64,000 nucleotides of DNA from Trichoplax adhaerens (taxonomy: Eukaryota; Placozoa; Uniplacotomia; Trichoplacea; Trichoplacidae), in the NCBI RefSeq assembly GCF_000150275.1, contig NW_002060969.1, positions 310,943 to 374,942 on the forward strand, read 5' to 3'. Shown here piece by piece: positions 1 to 13,253 of this stretch. The notes under the pieces were generated by a model that saw only the letters and a list, made by a program, of their open reading frames with translations, ran no database searches and was not told the DNA's origin. The first letter of the stretch is position 1, and each line of letters starts with the position of its first letter. The translations under genes and the position numbers were made by a program.

Positions 1-3000
1 CGTTCATTGCGAGACAAGCAATATCTAGCAGGTTATGTGTAAGATAGTGTTAATGAGAAGATGTTATTACGAGATATTATAATACTATAGCACATGATGC
101 GGTATACAATATTATGTAAGAGGTAACGATGTAACTGTAACTTGTATGCCAATGTATGTTGATGAGTTATCGGGTTCAGCACAGCACGGTACTATATTAC
201 TTCGACTGTATATCAGAAGCTAGTATTGAATAAATTCGGCATTATTTTGTTGGCCTTATTCTGTATTTCTATAAGCTATTCTAAGCTGGATACATAGCAT
301 AACTGATGTATGCTTACAGCCCTGGAATATTCGGGATTAACTTAGATATTTCTTAGGATTATCCAATTCTAAGGGTTGACACTACCAGTATTATACAAGC
401 ATAAAGCATAATACGGTAGCCTACGCCTAGTCTGAAGTTAGGAGCTATTGTATAACACATACCAAATAATATTCAGTATATACAATGCTGTACCTGTAAA
501 GGAACACATTCGCGTCCTTTCATAATCGATATGCGTCTATGATGGTCTCTATTATCAGAAGAAAAACTTCCAGTTAACAGATAACAAGATAATAAAAAAG
601 ATTACATGTACAACAATTAGGCTAAACTGACCCGATTCTCGCCGTAATAGTTGGAATTTCATTTTTTTGCATATGTCTACGTAAGATATCACCATCCGTA
701 GATCTGATAGTAGACCTTTCTATACCTTTAGAGCTTAAAAATAATGTTGCTATTTAAAACGCATTACTAAACTTAATATGTGCCAATTCGCAGTACTGTA
801 TTAAATTAAATTTTATATTTTCCTTTATTTATAAATTATATAATGGAAGTTTGGTGAACTTATAGTGCAATGATCTGTTTGATTTTTATTGCATGACTAT
901 CTTAGTCTGTTAAGTGTATATTTATTTCAATAATTTCTTTATCAAATATTTCATCGTGGTATTTTTGAGAGTGCAGTAATTATAATCTTACTTGAAAAGA
1001 TAATCCCTTCCTGGATTAGCGTAAATTGTTGGTAACACTGATTCTTTTTTGAGTCCTTCTGGAGCGTTGTTACTTTGACACAACTGCTTTATATCGGTCT
1101 GATTTTTACAAATACAATTAGATATTGATATATTCGTATTTTCTGTGCTATTTCGAAATCAATTAAACATACAAATATTGTAACTTACCATACTTCTAAG
1201 CATCGCACTTTGCATTCTGTGAATGGTTTTCTCATTCCCCTAAGTAGTAATAACTGTAGTTTCAATTGCTTATACGTTAGGGTGGCAAGAACTAAATTGG
1301 CTACTGGGTACATCTTTTAGTGACGAAGCTATTTATGCCTAGTAATACCTTCGACCGAAGCCTTCTTTCTTCTAATCTACGTCGTATTTGTCTACTCCGA
1401 TGGGTTGATATGGGCATAAAACCGTGATAGGGATGGTCTAGACTGGAGCTGTAAAGGAAATCTCGATGTAAAGCCGGTTCAGAGACCTACAATTAATCCA
1501 GGACACATATATCATAAAATTAATATTATTAACTGCTAGCATTAATAAGTTTGGTGCAGTTGACCAAAGATACTGTTTAGAAAGAAATATTCAAACAGAG
1601 CTTGATTTTAGTATGCATTGAACTGAAAAAGACAAATCAGCAATGTCGTTTACGTTATACTTTATGCAGCTGCATTGCACACATTATACTGATCATTCAT
1701 AAGAGTTATGTTGTACAATCATGTGTGATATGGTTTATATAGTAATAGCTAGGTAATAGCCTTTATTATAGCACTTTATGTTTCACCTTTGTTGTAACTT
1801 AGATCACAGCATGTAATTATTATATATTCTCTATTTAAGAACTTACGCTCCAAAGAAAATTCATTTCATCCAGCGTACAAATCCGTAGTAGTTTTTGAAG
1901 AAAGCCGACGCACTGTTTTAAAATGTTAATAAACCAAATGAAATTCGAACTACTCTAAGTAATGTCCTTATTTAAGTATCACAAAATACTATATTAAACT
2001 CGTGTATTAACTATATTTAGATTATTTACATATCTTAAAATGATATACAAGTATATTAAACTACTTCGATTGAATTCGTCGTACATTTATAAGTTTTGAT
2101 GACTTACTAGCTCATGCGTCCAGAAAGTTAACCACCTAGCTACATGGTCTAGCTGTTGTTCGAATTGTATGCTAATTTCGGTCGTAGGTGACGGCCTTGG
2201 ATATTCCTTAGACACGGACATTGCGATGATCGATAAGGTAAGCTGCTGTATATTTACGAAAAAAATTGTTCTAATATATGTCAGAGTTTGTTTCTTGCAT
2301 CTTACAATCTACTTAAAAATACAAATTGAAATGTACGATATCTGATCACTATGTATCTTATCTTAACATGTACTGTACTGTACAGTATTTCATAAAAATG
2401 TAATAAATTTTGCGCTGTATTTTAATGGTACTCTACGGACTACGGAAAGATTTTCTGGATAAGTCTGAAAGCTAGCTTTATTACTATCAGTTCCAATGCA
2501 GGCTGCAGTACTTTAGCGATTAAATAGTTACCTGTGGTAAATGTACGGTATATTATGTATATAACATATACATATGCTGTATATACATACGTATATATTC
2601 TTACGGTATATTAGTGTAACCCACGCCTGTTCTACTTCGCAAACTGTATACAGCCTGTACGCACGTACTTGTACTTTTTACTTTGCATGATATTAATTAT
2701 ATTATTTATAATAGTATTGTATACTGTAGCAACGTCAGTACGTTACGATAGAGGGTGTCATCTGATATTTAAATATTGTATAACAGCAGAAAAGTACAGA
2801 ATTGATAAATCAATTAAATCTTCAAACTGTTGCCATGGTAACGGGAAGCATACCGTATCGGGCTGTGCTACAGTATACTGTAAGGTAATGTAAAGTAAAT
2901 CAGATAAACACTGTTAGTAAAATGGAATAAAACAAAATAAACTAGTGCACGAAATCATAGCAATATCTACTTTACCATAGTTAATTAACAATGATATTAT

Positions 3001-3279
3001 TGTTAGGATTGCTAGATAGGTGTACGTGTACATGCGTCGAGTTTAGTTAATTAATCACTAACGTGTAGAGTCAGTTAGTGCAGTACCATAACCTCACTTC
3101 TATCATATCATTGTAGAAGTGCAATCAAAATGACTCTTAAGTCTAAACTCGACTGCGTGCATTTATGTAATGGTATAGTGCAGGACATACTACCATATCT
3201 TATTAAAGCGTAGATAAATAATAAAAATTAAATTTGATTCCTATCCTCCACACGATTGACTAATCTGTACCCTACTACT

Positions 3280-3480
3280 GTACAGTATACTGTACTGTAC
3301 ATGTACTGTACTAGTCATTACTGTACTGTAGAGTACTGTACAATGTGTACAGTGTATAGTACAATGTGTACAGTACAATATACAGTACAGTACACTGTGT
3401 ACTGTACTGTACTGTACTGTACATAATAATGTAACTACTGCAGTTTCTACTGTATAGTGTACAGTACTGTACTGTACAGC
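3280..3480. repeat. TACTG/CAGTA pentamer array
   Basis: Dense mixture of TACTG and its complement CAGTA, which share GTAC junctions so that the array keeps reversing orientation and forming palindromes such as TACTGTACAGTA. Short open frames on both strands here are repeat read-through. A smaller cluster follows at 3668-3712. Confidence 0.9.
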
Positions 3481-3502
3481 AGAGTCTTGCAATGAGTGAA
3501 AA

Positions 3503-3655
3503 CGCAACCCGAATCCGACAAAGCCCGAACACATTGTTGATTTTCTAACCCGAAATGAGTACAGTACAAATGCTATACAAATACTGTATCACCATAGAAA
3601 TTCTTAACCCGAATCCCGTCTCGAGTCGGGGTTCAAGTCGGGTTTCGGGTTGACT
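3503..3655. repeat. ACCCGAA/TTCGGGT repeat patch
   Basis: GC-richer stretch in otherwise AT-rich DNA. AACCCGAA-type words occur near 3508, 3548 and 3607, and complementary TCGGGTT words near 3640-3650. The 3607-3650 part is a partial inverted repeat (AACCCGAATCC facing GGGTTTCGGGTT). It looks like a decayed repeat; no coding role is seen. Confidence 0.55.
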
Positions 3656-5999
3656 ATTAAGTCGACTACAGTACCGTACACTGTACTATACTGTACTGTA
3701 CAGTACTGTATTGATGTTCGCAGTGATACAACATTTACAAAACAGAACATTTAAAACTAGGATTAGTAGCTTTTTTTACCAGAACAAAGCTCATACTTTC
3801 TCTAGCGAAGCTGCAACCTCCGTTAGTTTGAACATTACAGCATCGAAGATACTATGGCTACAGTGTCAGATTAGGTATGAGTCATTAACTTTCCTATTCC
3901 TATTACATATCGAGTTGCACACCGTTGCAAAATATGCTGGATGTAGCTTCCTACGTTTACAGTATGACTGTTCTGAGAGGACTTTTCAGAATGTCGTTCG
4001 TTTAGGTGTAAATCTCTAACTATTTATAAACTCATTATTAACGTATTACTATGCTAGCGTCGTAACTTCTCATGAAAGCTTTCATACTGCAATAGTAGTC
4101 AGTCTTGAAAAATGTATTTTAAGGATTACAGTACAGTATTACGATTGATTATAGTTGAATCAGAATTGTGGCTACCTCCCTGCTGTGTTTCATACTCGTA
4201 AATCAGCCTGCACCAGCTCAGGGCGCCCAACAGTATGTACTGTTCAGTACGTACCTGCAAGCTCAATGTTGCAGTACTGGACTGTACAGTACAATACTGT
4301 GACCGTACTAATTCACATACAGTAACTGTATAACCTTGCGTACTTACTACTAGAACTTGCAAAATCTTCCTAAAAGTAGGAATTTAATGGATGAATTCAT
4401 GATTCGAAACAGTAAATTGTAGTCGAAACACGCAGGAAGTTTAATGTTTTCTACTATTAACTAATACTAAAGAATCCATTAAAAAGGCTAATTTAAACTA
4501 TTGCTGCATTCTATACCTGATCTTATCGGCATAATAATTCTTTCTTTTTATTTTCAAAATATCAGTGTTGCGTCAATCTGTCATTGCAACATCATTAATT
4601 AAACACTTATAAGCGTAATTACATTTGTCATTATGCAGTACAGTATAGTACGGTGAATATGTTACTGTAATTATTTCATTATCATGATTTATTTATTATA
4701 CTAGACTGTAATTACAATACTCTGGTGTCTACTAATGAGAATTTTTAGCATAGCTTGGGCTGGCTTGTGCGCTCACGCTCTTGCAGGCTGAATTAAAGTC
4801 TACTGTAATCAACCCTCTTAATCAACACGCCTATCATGTTACGCTACAGTACGGTACTGGAATTCCCTAATTTCTACAGTCTGCACATATCTCTAATATC
4901 ACTACAGTAAGTAGTACTGTATGTCAGCTACTAGGACCTCCCATGGTTTCTGTTTGTTCAATTTTGTTATTATTATTATAATAACTATGATAATATCATG
5001 GTATTTAAATTAAATACAGTAATACAGTATCTTTTATCAAGTCCCGTACTGAATTATTACTGTATTTTTGGAATACAATAATACGTTCAGTAGTCATCAT
5101 GGACTACCACGGAGTGCTGCTGTAGTAATACAGTATACATATATTATGTTGATGTGACAGTAAGTAGGATAGCTTGAACGAAGTTTACAAAGAATTTTAT
5201 GCAAAATGAATTAGGGTTACTGTACTAGTACTGATTCAGCGTATTATTATTTTCTTGACTCTAGCAAGTCGTGGATAACTAGCTACAATGTTATTATGCT
5301 GTACACAAAGTACACAGATGTAACCCTCGAAGATGTGCAGTCATCGATAAATTTCCCAATTTCTATACCTGTTCACAATATAGTCTTGGCATGTACTATA
5401 CTATTTGTAAATAATTATAGTACTTTAACATTTACATACGCGTATATTAACAACAAAACGTATTATCATCAATCCAATATACATTACGTAATGTAAGCGC
5501 TTAATAGGTTCTGCCAATTCGGGCAATATTCTATCATATGTGACATGCTCGCATTGTTCAGAGCTTAAGTTAGTAATAGATATTCATTAACATCGCAATG
5601 ACAATAATCGTTTTAGATCAAGTTGACTCATCATTTTCCTCCGTTTTACCAAAGTTAGCTTGACCAGATTACCGTACTGTGTAATCAACAACTGTAACTC
5701 GGTTTAATAACAAATATATACTACAAACATACGCTAATAGGTTGTGTTTGACCATCAATCGTACCATCTTCATGAATAGTTAACTGGCTATTGCTAGGCT
5801 TAGCCTGCCATTTTATTAAAGTGCTATATTAAAAGGAATATTTTGTATCTTATGAATAAGTCTTATCACTTTTATATTGAGGGTGTGAACTTATATCCAA
5901 ACATAGTTCTGTCAGATCGGTATGCCGATAACAGTTATAACATTATCATTGTCTATAAGCTGATTGCGATTAATCGTCTACATAGAAAAAATTCTCGCC

Positions 6000-8900
6000 A
6001 TGAGTGATTTCGGAAAATTCGATGTAAGTCTGGAAGCTGATGTTGATCAGGCCCTATCTGCAGATGATAATTATATGTTGGAGACCTTATTTAGAGTTTG
6101 CGATGTACAATCAACGGGCGAAGTCCGTATATCCAAGATTATTTCATATTTAAAACAGAATGCTTTGCCTGATACTACAGAGGTATGCGATAAAATGTAA
6201 CCTTTAATTCATTTAATGGCCTTTTATATCGCGGAAATGTCAACAAATTAGCTAACTTAATAGCCGTATTTAACCCTAATTATTAATTATTAGTCTGCGG
6301 AAGCTTTGGAAGAATTGGCGAGACTATTTGATCCAGGCAATGGAGACCCTCTCATTGCGAAAGATACGTACAAAAGAGTTATACGCCGCTGGATTTCATC
6401 TCTTAAATACAAAAAAAGTAATTTCAGGTACGATTCTTCACTTGGATTACGTCAAATGCTGTATGACCCTTTAAAAGAATTTGTTAATAATATTGCTATT
6501 ATTATAATTAATTCAAAATTAGTTCAGAGTTTTCAGCAAATGCAGTGGTGGGAATTGATCATCAAACGGTACGCGCTGTGGTGACCTAAGTGTTTTAATA
6601 AATTATGCAGTTATCTTTTTATATTGACTTATACTCGTACTGCCTTCTTGCGCCGTGATTGTGTTAAGTTTTTACTTTAGCATTCTGACGACACTTAAGT
6701 CTACTGAAACTTCTTGATCGACGAAGTATGATTACTTATACTAGTAGATAAGTTATGGATAGCTAATAAGCATATTTTGATACCAGGAAAATCCTAGAAG
6801 CAGTTATTTCGAAGAAATATGGAACAGTACTGATGAAGAAGGTATGCAATATTTATATTGTTAGTAAACAAGACGAGTGAGTACTTTTGTTCATTAATGG
6901 ATTATTTATGTAATATATAGTGTTCATCCTTTAAATTTTTAGTTGATAAATATATGAAAGAATTATACTTAGTTTTAATCGATACTAATGCTAACTTTTA
7001 ATTAAATACGCGACAATTTTGCCCGCTAACTGCACACTCGACTAATGTGCAGTGCCTTCGTCTTCCTTCCTGGATATAACTGATCGGTAATTAGAGCATT
7101 CATTGATTTTTATTGTTAAGTTGATTCGATTATTTGTTGCTAAGTGAAGTTAATTTTTTACTTTAAAACTATAATAGTAGTTGTAAGTACGTATATTAGA
7201 TACTTACTGAGTAGCATAGGCATACTGATATATATCAACTAACCGTTTAAATAAGTAAATAATGAATCTTTTCTTATAGTGACAAAACTGTACTTCTAAG
7301 CAGAATGTCACAGCTCCAGTTGGAAAATAGAGAACTTTATAGACAGAGCAAGGAAGCGGTTTTACAGGTCTGGTTGAATCAAATTACCTTAGCATAAGCA
7401 GAAGTATAACGCGATGATGATAATACTTATCAATTGATTTGTTGATTATAGGTGGAGGCAATAGAAGATTCAAACCAGCAATTAGAACAAGAAATAAGTG
7501 AACTACGAAAAAAAGTCATAAGGTATAAGTCAATAAAGTTTTCTTGAATTCAGACTACTGCTGTCTAGCTATTGACTCAGTGTTATTTACTAGTAATCAA
7601 AATATTGCTGAAAATAATAAGCATTTACTTGAGGAGAACGAAGAGTTAATGTCTACTGGTATGTGCATTTACAGTCTCTAATCTGTCTCTCAATCTTGTA
7701 TACCTTTAGTTGTATTTTTTGTGCACTATTTTCAATCTTAAACTGGTAATTTTTAATGATCTACTTCAGTTTCGGAGTTGCGCCAGGCAAAAAATAGAAT
7801 TCAAGGAAAAAATGTACAATTGGTTAGTTTCATATCTATGAAGCTTTGTAACTTAGCGTAACTCTAGCACTTGTTGTTACTTTCAGGAGAGGGACAACAT
7901 TGAACTTGAAAAGAACTTAAAAGAATTACATGAAATGGTAAGTTACCGTACCATGTTAATTATCTACGTTTCCTTTCATTACTGTGGTGGAAAATACTAC
8001 CAGTGTTTATTACTGATGTATTCTTTATGCATTCTTAAAGAAATGTATATATGTATTGAATGACTAGTAACTAACTTTTCGGCGGAATTCCCGATGAAAT
8101 TACCATGATTAATTTTGGTTCACACGTATCATTCTTAGCTTGATAAGTCGTATTCGTCACTGGAGGAATTGAAGACAGTAAAACAAGAAGCTTATCGAAC
8201 GTTGGATGAGCATAAACAAAGTGTAAATATCTTGAAACTAGTGTATAGTCCACTTGCGATATGCGGTATTGCAAAACTGCACCCTATTTAAATAAATCCG
8301 TTGCAAATTAGTGATTAGCAATTATTGTAATCAATTATAGAATATTGAGAATCTTAGCAGTTTATTTCTGACGACTCAATTATAGAAGCGATGTTCTCAA
8401 ATTAATGGTTTTGTTTCTATAATTGCTAGAGATTTCAGACTGACTATCTAGTGCTTGAACTTTCAAGTTTAAAAGCAGATTTGGCTCAGGTATGTATTTG
8501 TAAGGAGTATCATACAAGTATCTTAAAATTTTTTCATTGTTAGGTGACCAAATGTACTCTTCATTTTTACTATCATATAATCAATCACATTATATCGTTA
8601 CAATGCATTATCAGTTTACTCTTTCAATTATGTAAGTAATTATCTTATTATTTATGTATTACTTAAAGACACGATTATCAGCTAAGAGAACGGATGCTAT
8701 CAATAACAAGTTGACAAACGAAAATGATTCTTTGCGTAAGATTATAGCTGACCTAGAAAAGGCCTTATCGGAGGAGTCGAATAAAAGGTATATCAAACAC
8801 ATTTTCTTGCTAACTTAGTTAATAGGAGTAGGTTACAGTATTTTCTCTTCCATTGGTTTGCATGAACATAAATTCTTTATATGTCGAAACTAGCTCTTTG

Positions 8901-11900
8901 CTCCTGCAGTAGTATCTTAATAGGAATAAATCATTGTTTGTATTACGGCCCGAATTTAAATATCAATCTCATAAATTGGTTTACTACCCCGTTGTAAGAA
9001 TCCCATAAACTACACGAAAAATTGAGGAATGTACTGTGCATTATATTTACAATTGCTTATGAGGAGTAATACGTATACCCACCAGTTGGGTACCGTATGA
9101 TGATTTTACATCTAAATTCAGATATCTGAAACAGTTTTATAATGATCAAGCGATAAATTGCATTGATATAGCTCCTATGATATTTAAATGTCACCAATAT
9201 CATTTCTCATATTAACAGAGTACTTTGGCAACACGACAATATGTTAAATACGGCAAATGAAAACGGTCAGTCACTACACAGCGAAATACAGTCAGAAATA
9301 ATTTCTGGATCTCACAGAGGCAATATTATTTTGCCGTTACCATTATGTGATACGGATCCAAGGAGAATCTTAATGACTTGTCCTGAAGTTAATCAGCCTT
9401 TCTTAAAAGACTTAGAAAGTTACGCCGATAGGTGTGTCGAAGAAATCTTTGCATGTATATATGATAGAAATGGAAAGAACTCAACATATGGTAAAAATTT
9501 CGGAAATAGAAATTATAGCACTACCTTGAATGTAGAAATCCACGAAATTAAGCATGACCCAGAAGTACTTTTTGCGACAACACTCGTTAATGGAATATTT
9601 AAGGATATCTTTACTAGATATACTGAACTGATTAGCGCTAGTATCCGAAAGTATGACCATCAAAGACCGAGCGCCTCTGGAAGTGTCGATATTAATATCA
9701 CTAGCAATTCCATTGACAGTTTTGTTAATATCTCTCTAGATAGCTCAATACCAAAAGATGGTTACAGTATCATTGCAGGACAAGCTGTAAGTCTGTCTTA
9801 TAATTAAAACTTGATTTACTTTAGGCACGTTAATAACAATATAATACAACTCCTTTACTATAGCTAATAAACTATTAAAATAACGGCTTGTTCTTGAATT
9901 TATCAACTTACTCAAATTATTTATTCTTGTTTAGGCAACGGTCTTTGAAGAAAAAAAGGTAGCTGTTCTCAATCAAATAACGCATCTACTTTCGTCGTCA
10001 CCAAATATCGAAAGAGAGGTAATTTATTCATGATTAATATTACACTCCGATATGGCTATTAATATTGATAGATGGCTCATTTGATTGGTGAATTAAATTT
10101 CCAGGGTATCTGCCGAGACTTAGAGAACGAGTTAAATAATTTTTCGAATAAAATTTCCGTATTGGCTTATTCTAAAAACAAATTAGAAAAAAGGTACGGT
10201 GATTTAATATTCACTAAGTAATAAGTCGGTAAATATGATTACTGAATATAATGTATGAATGGAAGACAAATATTATAACAACAAACCCTTACAACGATAG
10301 CTCTTTAGTTTTTTCTATCATATTATAATTCTGCTGATTAATTATTAATGTGCTAATAAATAGGGATATATTTCTTATAAGGGTAGAGTTCGAGATCAGG
10401 ATTAATTATGGATCTGTAATATTAAAATGATTAGATTGATGAATTGTATATTAGAGTATAGCTAATGAATATTGTTGGCGATCTTATATACGTGTATTTG
10501 GCAGTACCCTAGCTGGAAATATTAGTGATTAGAATCCGAATCTAACGTACTAATAGCGATTTATTAACCTTCAAATAAAATTTGAATAGGCTAGCTTCAG
10601 TGAATTTGTTACTCGAGAAGTTACGAGGTATGAAAGAGATAAAGCTTTCCTATTGATGCGTTTTGTAATTCCACCGAAACCGTAGCTCTTAACTGCGTAA
10701 AATTTTAGGTCTCTTAAAACTATGTACGCTGCTGTTATATCGTAGTTAGGTACTAGTACATTTTACCTTTTAATTCAGAAGTAATCCTAATGCTTTCGAA
10801 GTTCGTTAAGTGAATCCAATCTAATTGCAGCAGGACCTAATCACCGTCATAAATACGATATTGTACTAGACAATGTCAATCGCTGTATTCTTACTGAATT
10901 ATTGGCAATTGCGCTCCACATTGCTTTTTCAATTCAAAGTTATGATAACAAGTTATTATTTTGAAGTTTCTGTAATTAAATGTTGATTTTGATCGTTAAC
11001 GTTAACTCTTTCAGAGGAAAACAATAGCTTGCGATATGAATCTCGAATACTGGCAGATAAACTTAATAACTCTAGGCATTACGCTATAAAATTGGAATTA
11101 AGGTAAGTTGGTAAATCAAAATGCAACCTAACCGACTTACTTAAAGGCCTTATTTTAGTGCTACTAGTTATACATTCAGTACATGAGCAAGCACCTTTAC
11201 ATATATTCTTAGTTTAGGATGGATAAGAAAGCGCTACATTTTATGTTTATTCTGCAGTAGCGTATAAAGTAAGCATTTCGCATTTCACAATTTTTGCATC
11301 GGGTTTACCGTAAGATGCATATTGTAAGTTTTAATTTATTTACGAATAGAATTAAGCACATAATTCGAGTACATTTTTGTATCAATGCTAATGAATTTAT
11401 TAGGTATCTGTTGTGATTGTAATATAGTATATATTTATTCCAGATACGGTGTCAACATTGATACGAGGAGTTTACTTTATTAACCGTGCTTACTTCTTAC
11501 TTATTTGTGCGATCACTGACCAGACAAGCTGCCGGATTGACGGATAATTATAATTGCAACTAATAATACATAACTTAGCAGCGATACTTCATGCAATACA
11601 GCGTATAATTAGCTGTTTCATATAAACCTAGCTTTGCTTTGCATAATATTCATTGTTCGTAGCAATTATTTACATCCAATGCAAAATCTGGGATATTAGT
11701 CAGAATTCAGAAATTTGTGAACGCGCATTTGCACAGCAAATCTTTGGGTACAGCTTATAGATTGTTTCACAGGTTTATTGTACTGACAATCACACCTAGT
11801 AGTAGATTCATAGTTAGCTATACAGCCTATATTGTATCATTAATAACCGTTTGAACATCAACAGACCATCTTGGTACAATTCTATCAAGATTTTAATGAG

Positions 11901-13214
11901 CCATAAATCTATTTAGAACACAGAGATTTTTGAAGAACAGCTCCAGGAATAATGTACCGCATAAAAGATGCCTACCTAAACACCCTTATTGATAATGTTG
12001 GGTATTCTCTACATTAATCGTATATAGTTCGCATCTAATTCTTACCCTTCAGTCTTGCTGACATTTACTTTTACTTACTAATCTTAAATTTATAAATATT
12101 CATACAATAACATGTCTATTCTATTTTTACCCTAATAATGTATTTAAATCCACTTTACCTTAACATGCGCTGGATAGTGGGGACTCTAAAATTTCTAGCG
12201 TAACTGTGAGGTGCATTGCGGTAGCCTACCGTAAATCAGGGCGCAGATTATAACAATTATAGATTTAATTAAGACGGAATTCTATAAACAATACCATACT
12301 TCAGTTCTACATTTATCGTAAAGTACATTAATGTGGATATACATCGCACATTCTCCGTACATCTGTATATCCAATTCTCTATATAATATCTTCTACATAA
12401 CAGAATTCTATAAACAAATACCTTGGTTCAGTTTTTTATTTATCGTGCAGTATAATCAATGTATACTATTTCTGGATCATAGTACGGAGGCGTCTATATC
12501 GACTAAATATTAAGAACTAGTTTCATACGCATATATTTTAGCTTGTTTTCCGTATGGTCTGCAATTGCGAAGAATTATCTGGATGATTTATCAATTGCAA
12601 TCACTATATTTACACTATATTTGCGTATTTAGCTAATTAGTCTATGCTCATATCACATAATAATCATTTTTCATATATATACAGTATAGTAATTTTTAGA
12701 TTATAATTAATAATTTCCTCACTGACTCATCTACTCAGTACTTCGTAGGGATTTACAAACATAAAAATTTTTGCCCAAACTGTATACAGTAGTCAGTAGG
12801 TAAATAAATAAATAGTGACAGTAAATTACGGTAATGTAATGTACTGTATCATGTGCACTTGTGCAGTACTGTACAGTACTGTACAGTACATTACATTACC
12901 TTACCATAATACTGTACTGTACACTGTACAGCATGTACTACTGTACATTCATGGACTGCTAAAAGAAGACCTGGACCCACAGGTCTCGTTTTAACCTTAC
13001 CGCATAATACAGTACAGTACATTATACGCTTCTGTACTTTAATCGTACTGCATCTACTGTACAGTACTGTAGAGTGAAAAAGCCGTTATGGACTTTCTAT
13101 GGTTTTTTCTTACTAGTGCTGCAGTGTACAGTATGTATAGTACGGCATTATTTGAAGAAGAATGACCAGTGATACTAATATACTATACAATTGTCGGTTT
13201 CTGGCACAGATTAC

Positions 13215-13253
<39 letters not shown>

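Larger units (their letters stand above)
1..5999. other. Gene-poor 5' region with scattered repeats
   Basis: I find no convincing exon in this 6 kb. Open frames are short, lack splice-flanked conservation, and several are made of TACTG/CAGTA repeat units read in frame. From about 2.3 kb on, the DNA is increasingly full of TACTGTA/TACAGTA words, densest at 3.28-3.48 kb. A local GC-richer patch at 3.50-3.66 kb carries several copies of ACCCGAA and its complement. The right end is the upstream region of the gene that starts at 6000. Exons of a diverged gene could have been missed. Confidence 0.6.

Noticed and set aside
3241-3534. Overlapping minus-strand open frames rich in Tyr, Cys, Thr, Val and Leu
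   Set aside because: They are the TACTG/CAGTA array read in frame; composition is purely repeat-driven.
3711-4019. 102-codon plus-strand frame in the 5' gap
   Set aside because: Starts on TTG, has no splice-supported partner or recognisable motif; treated as chance.
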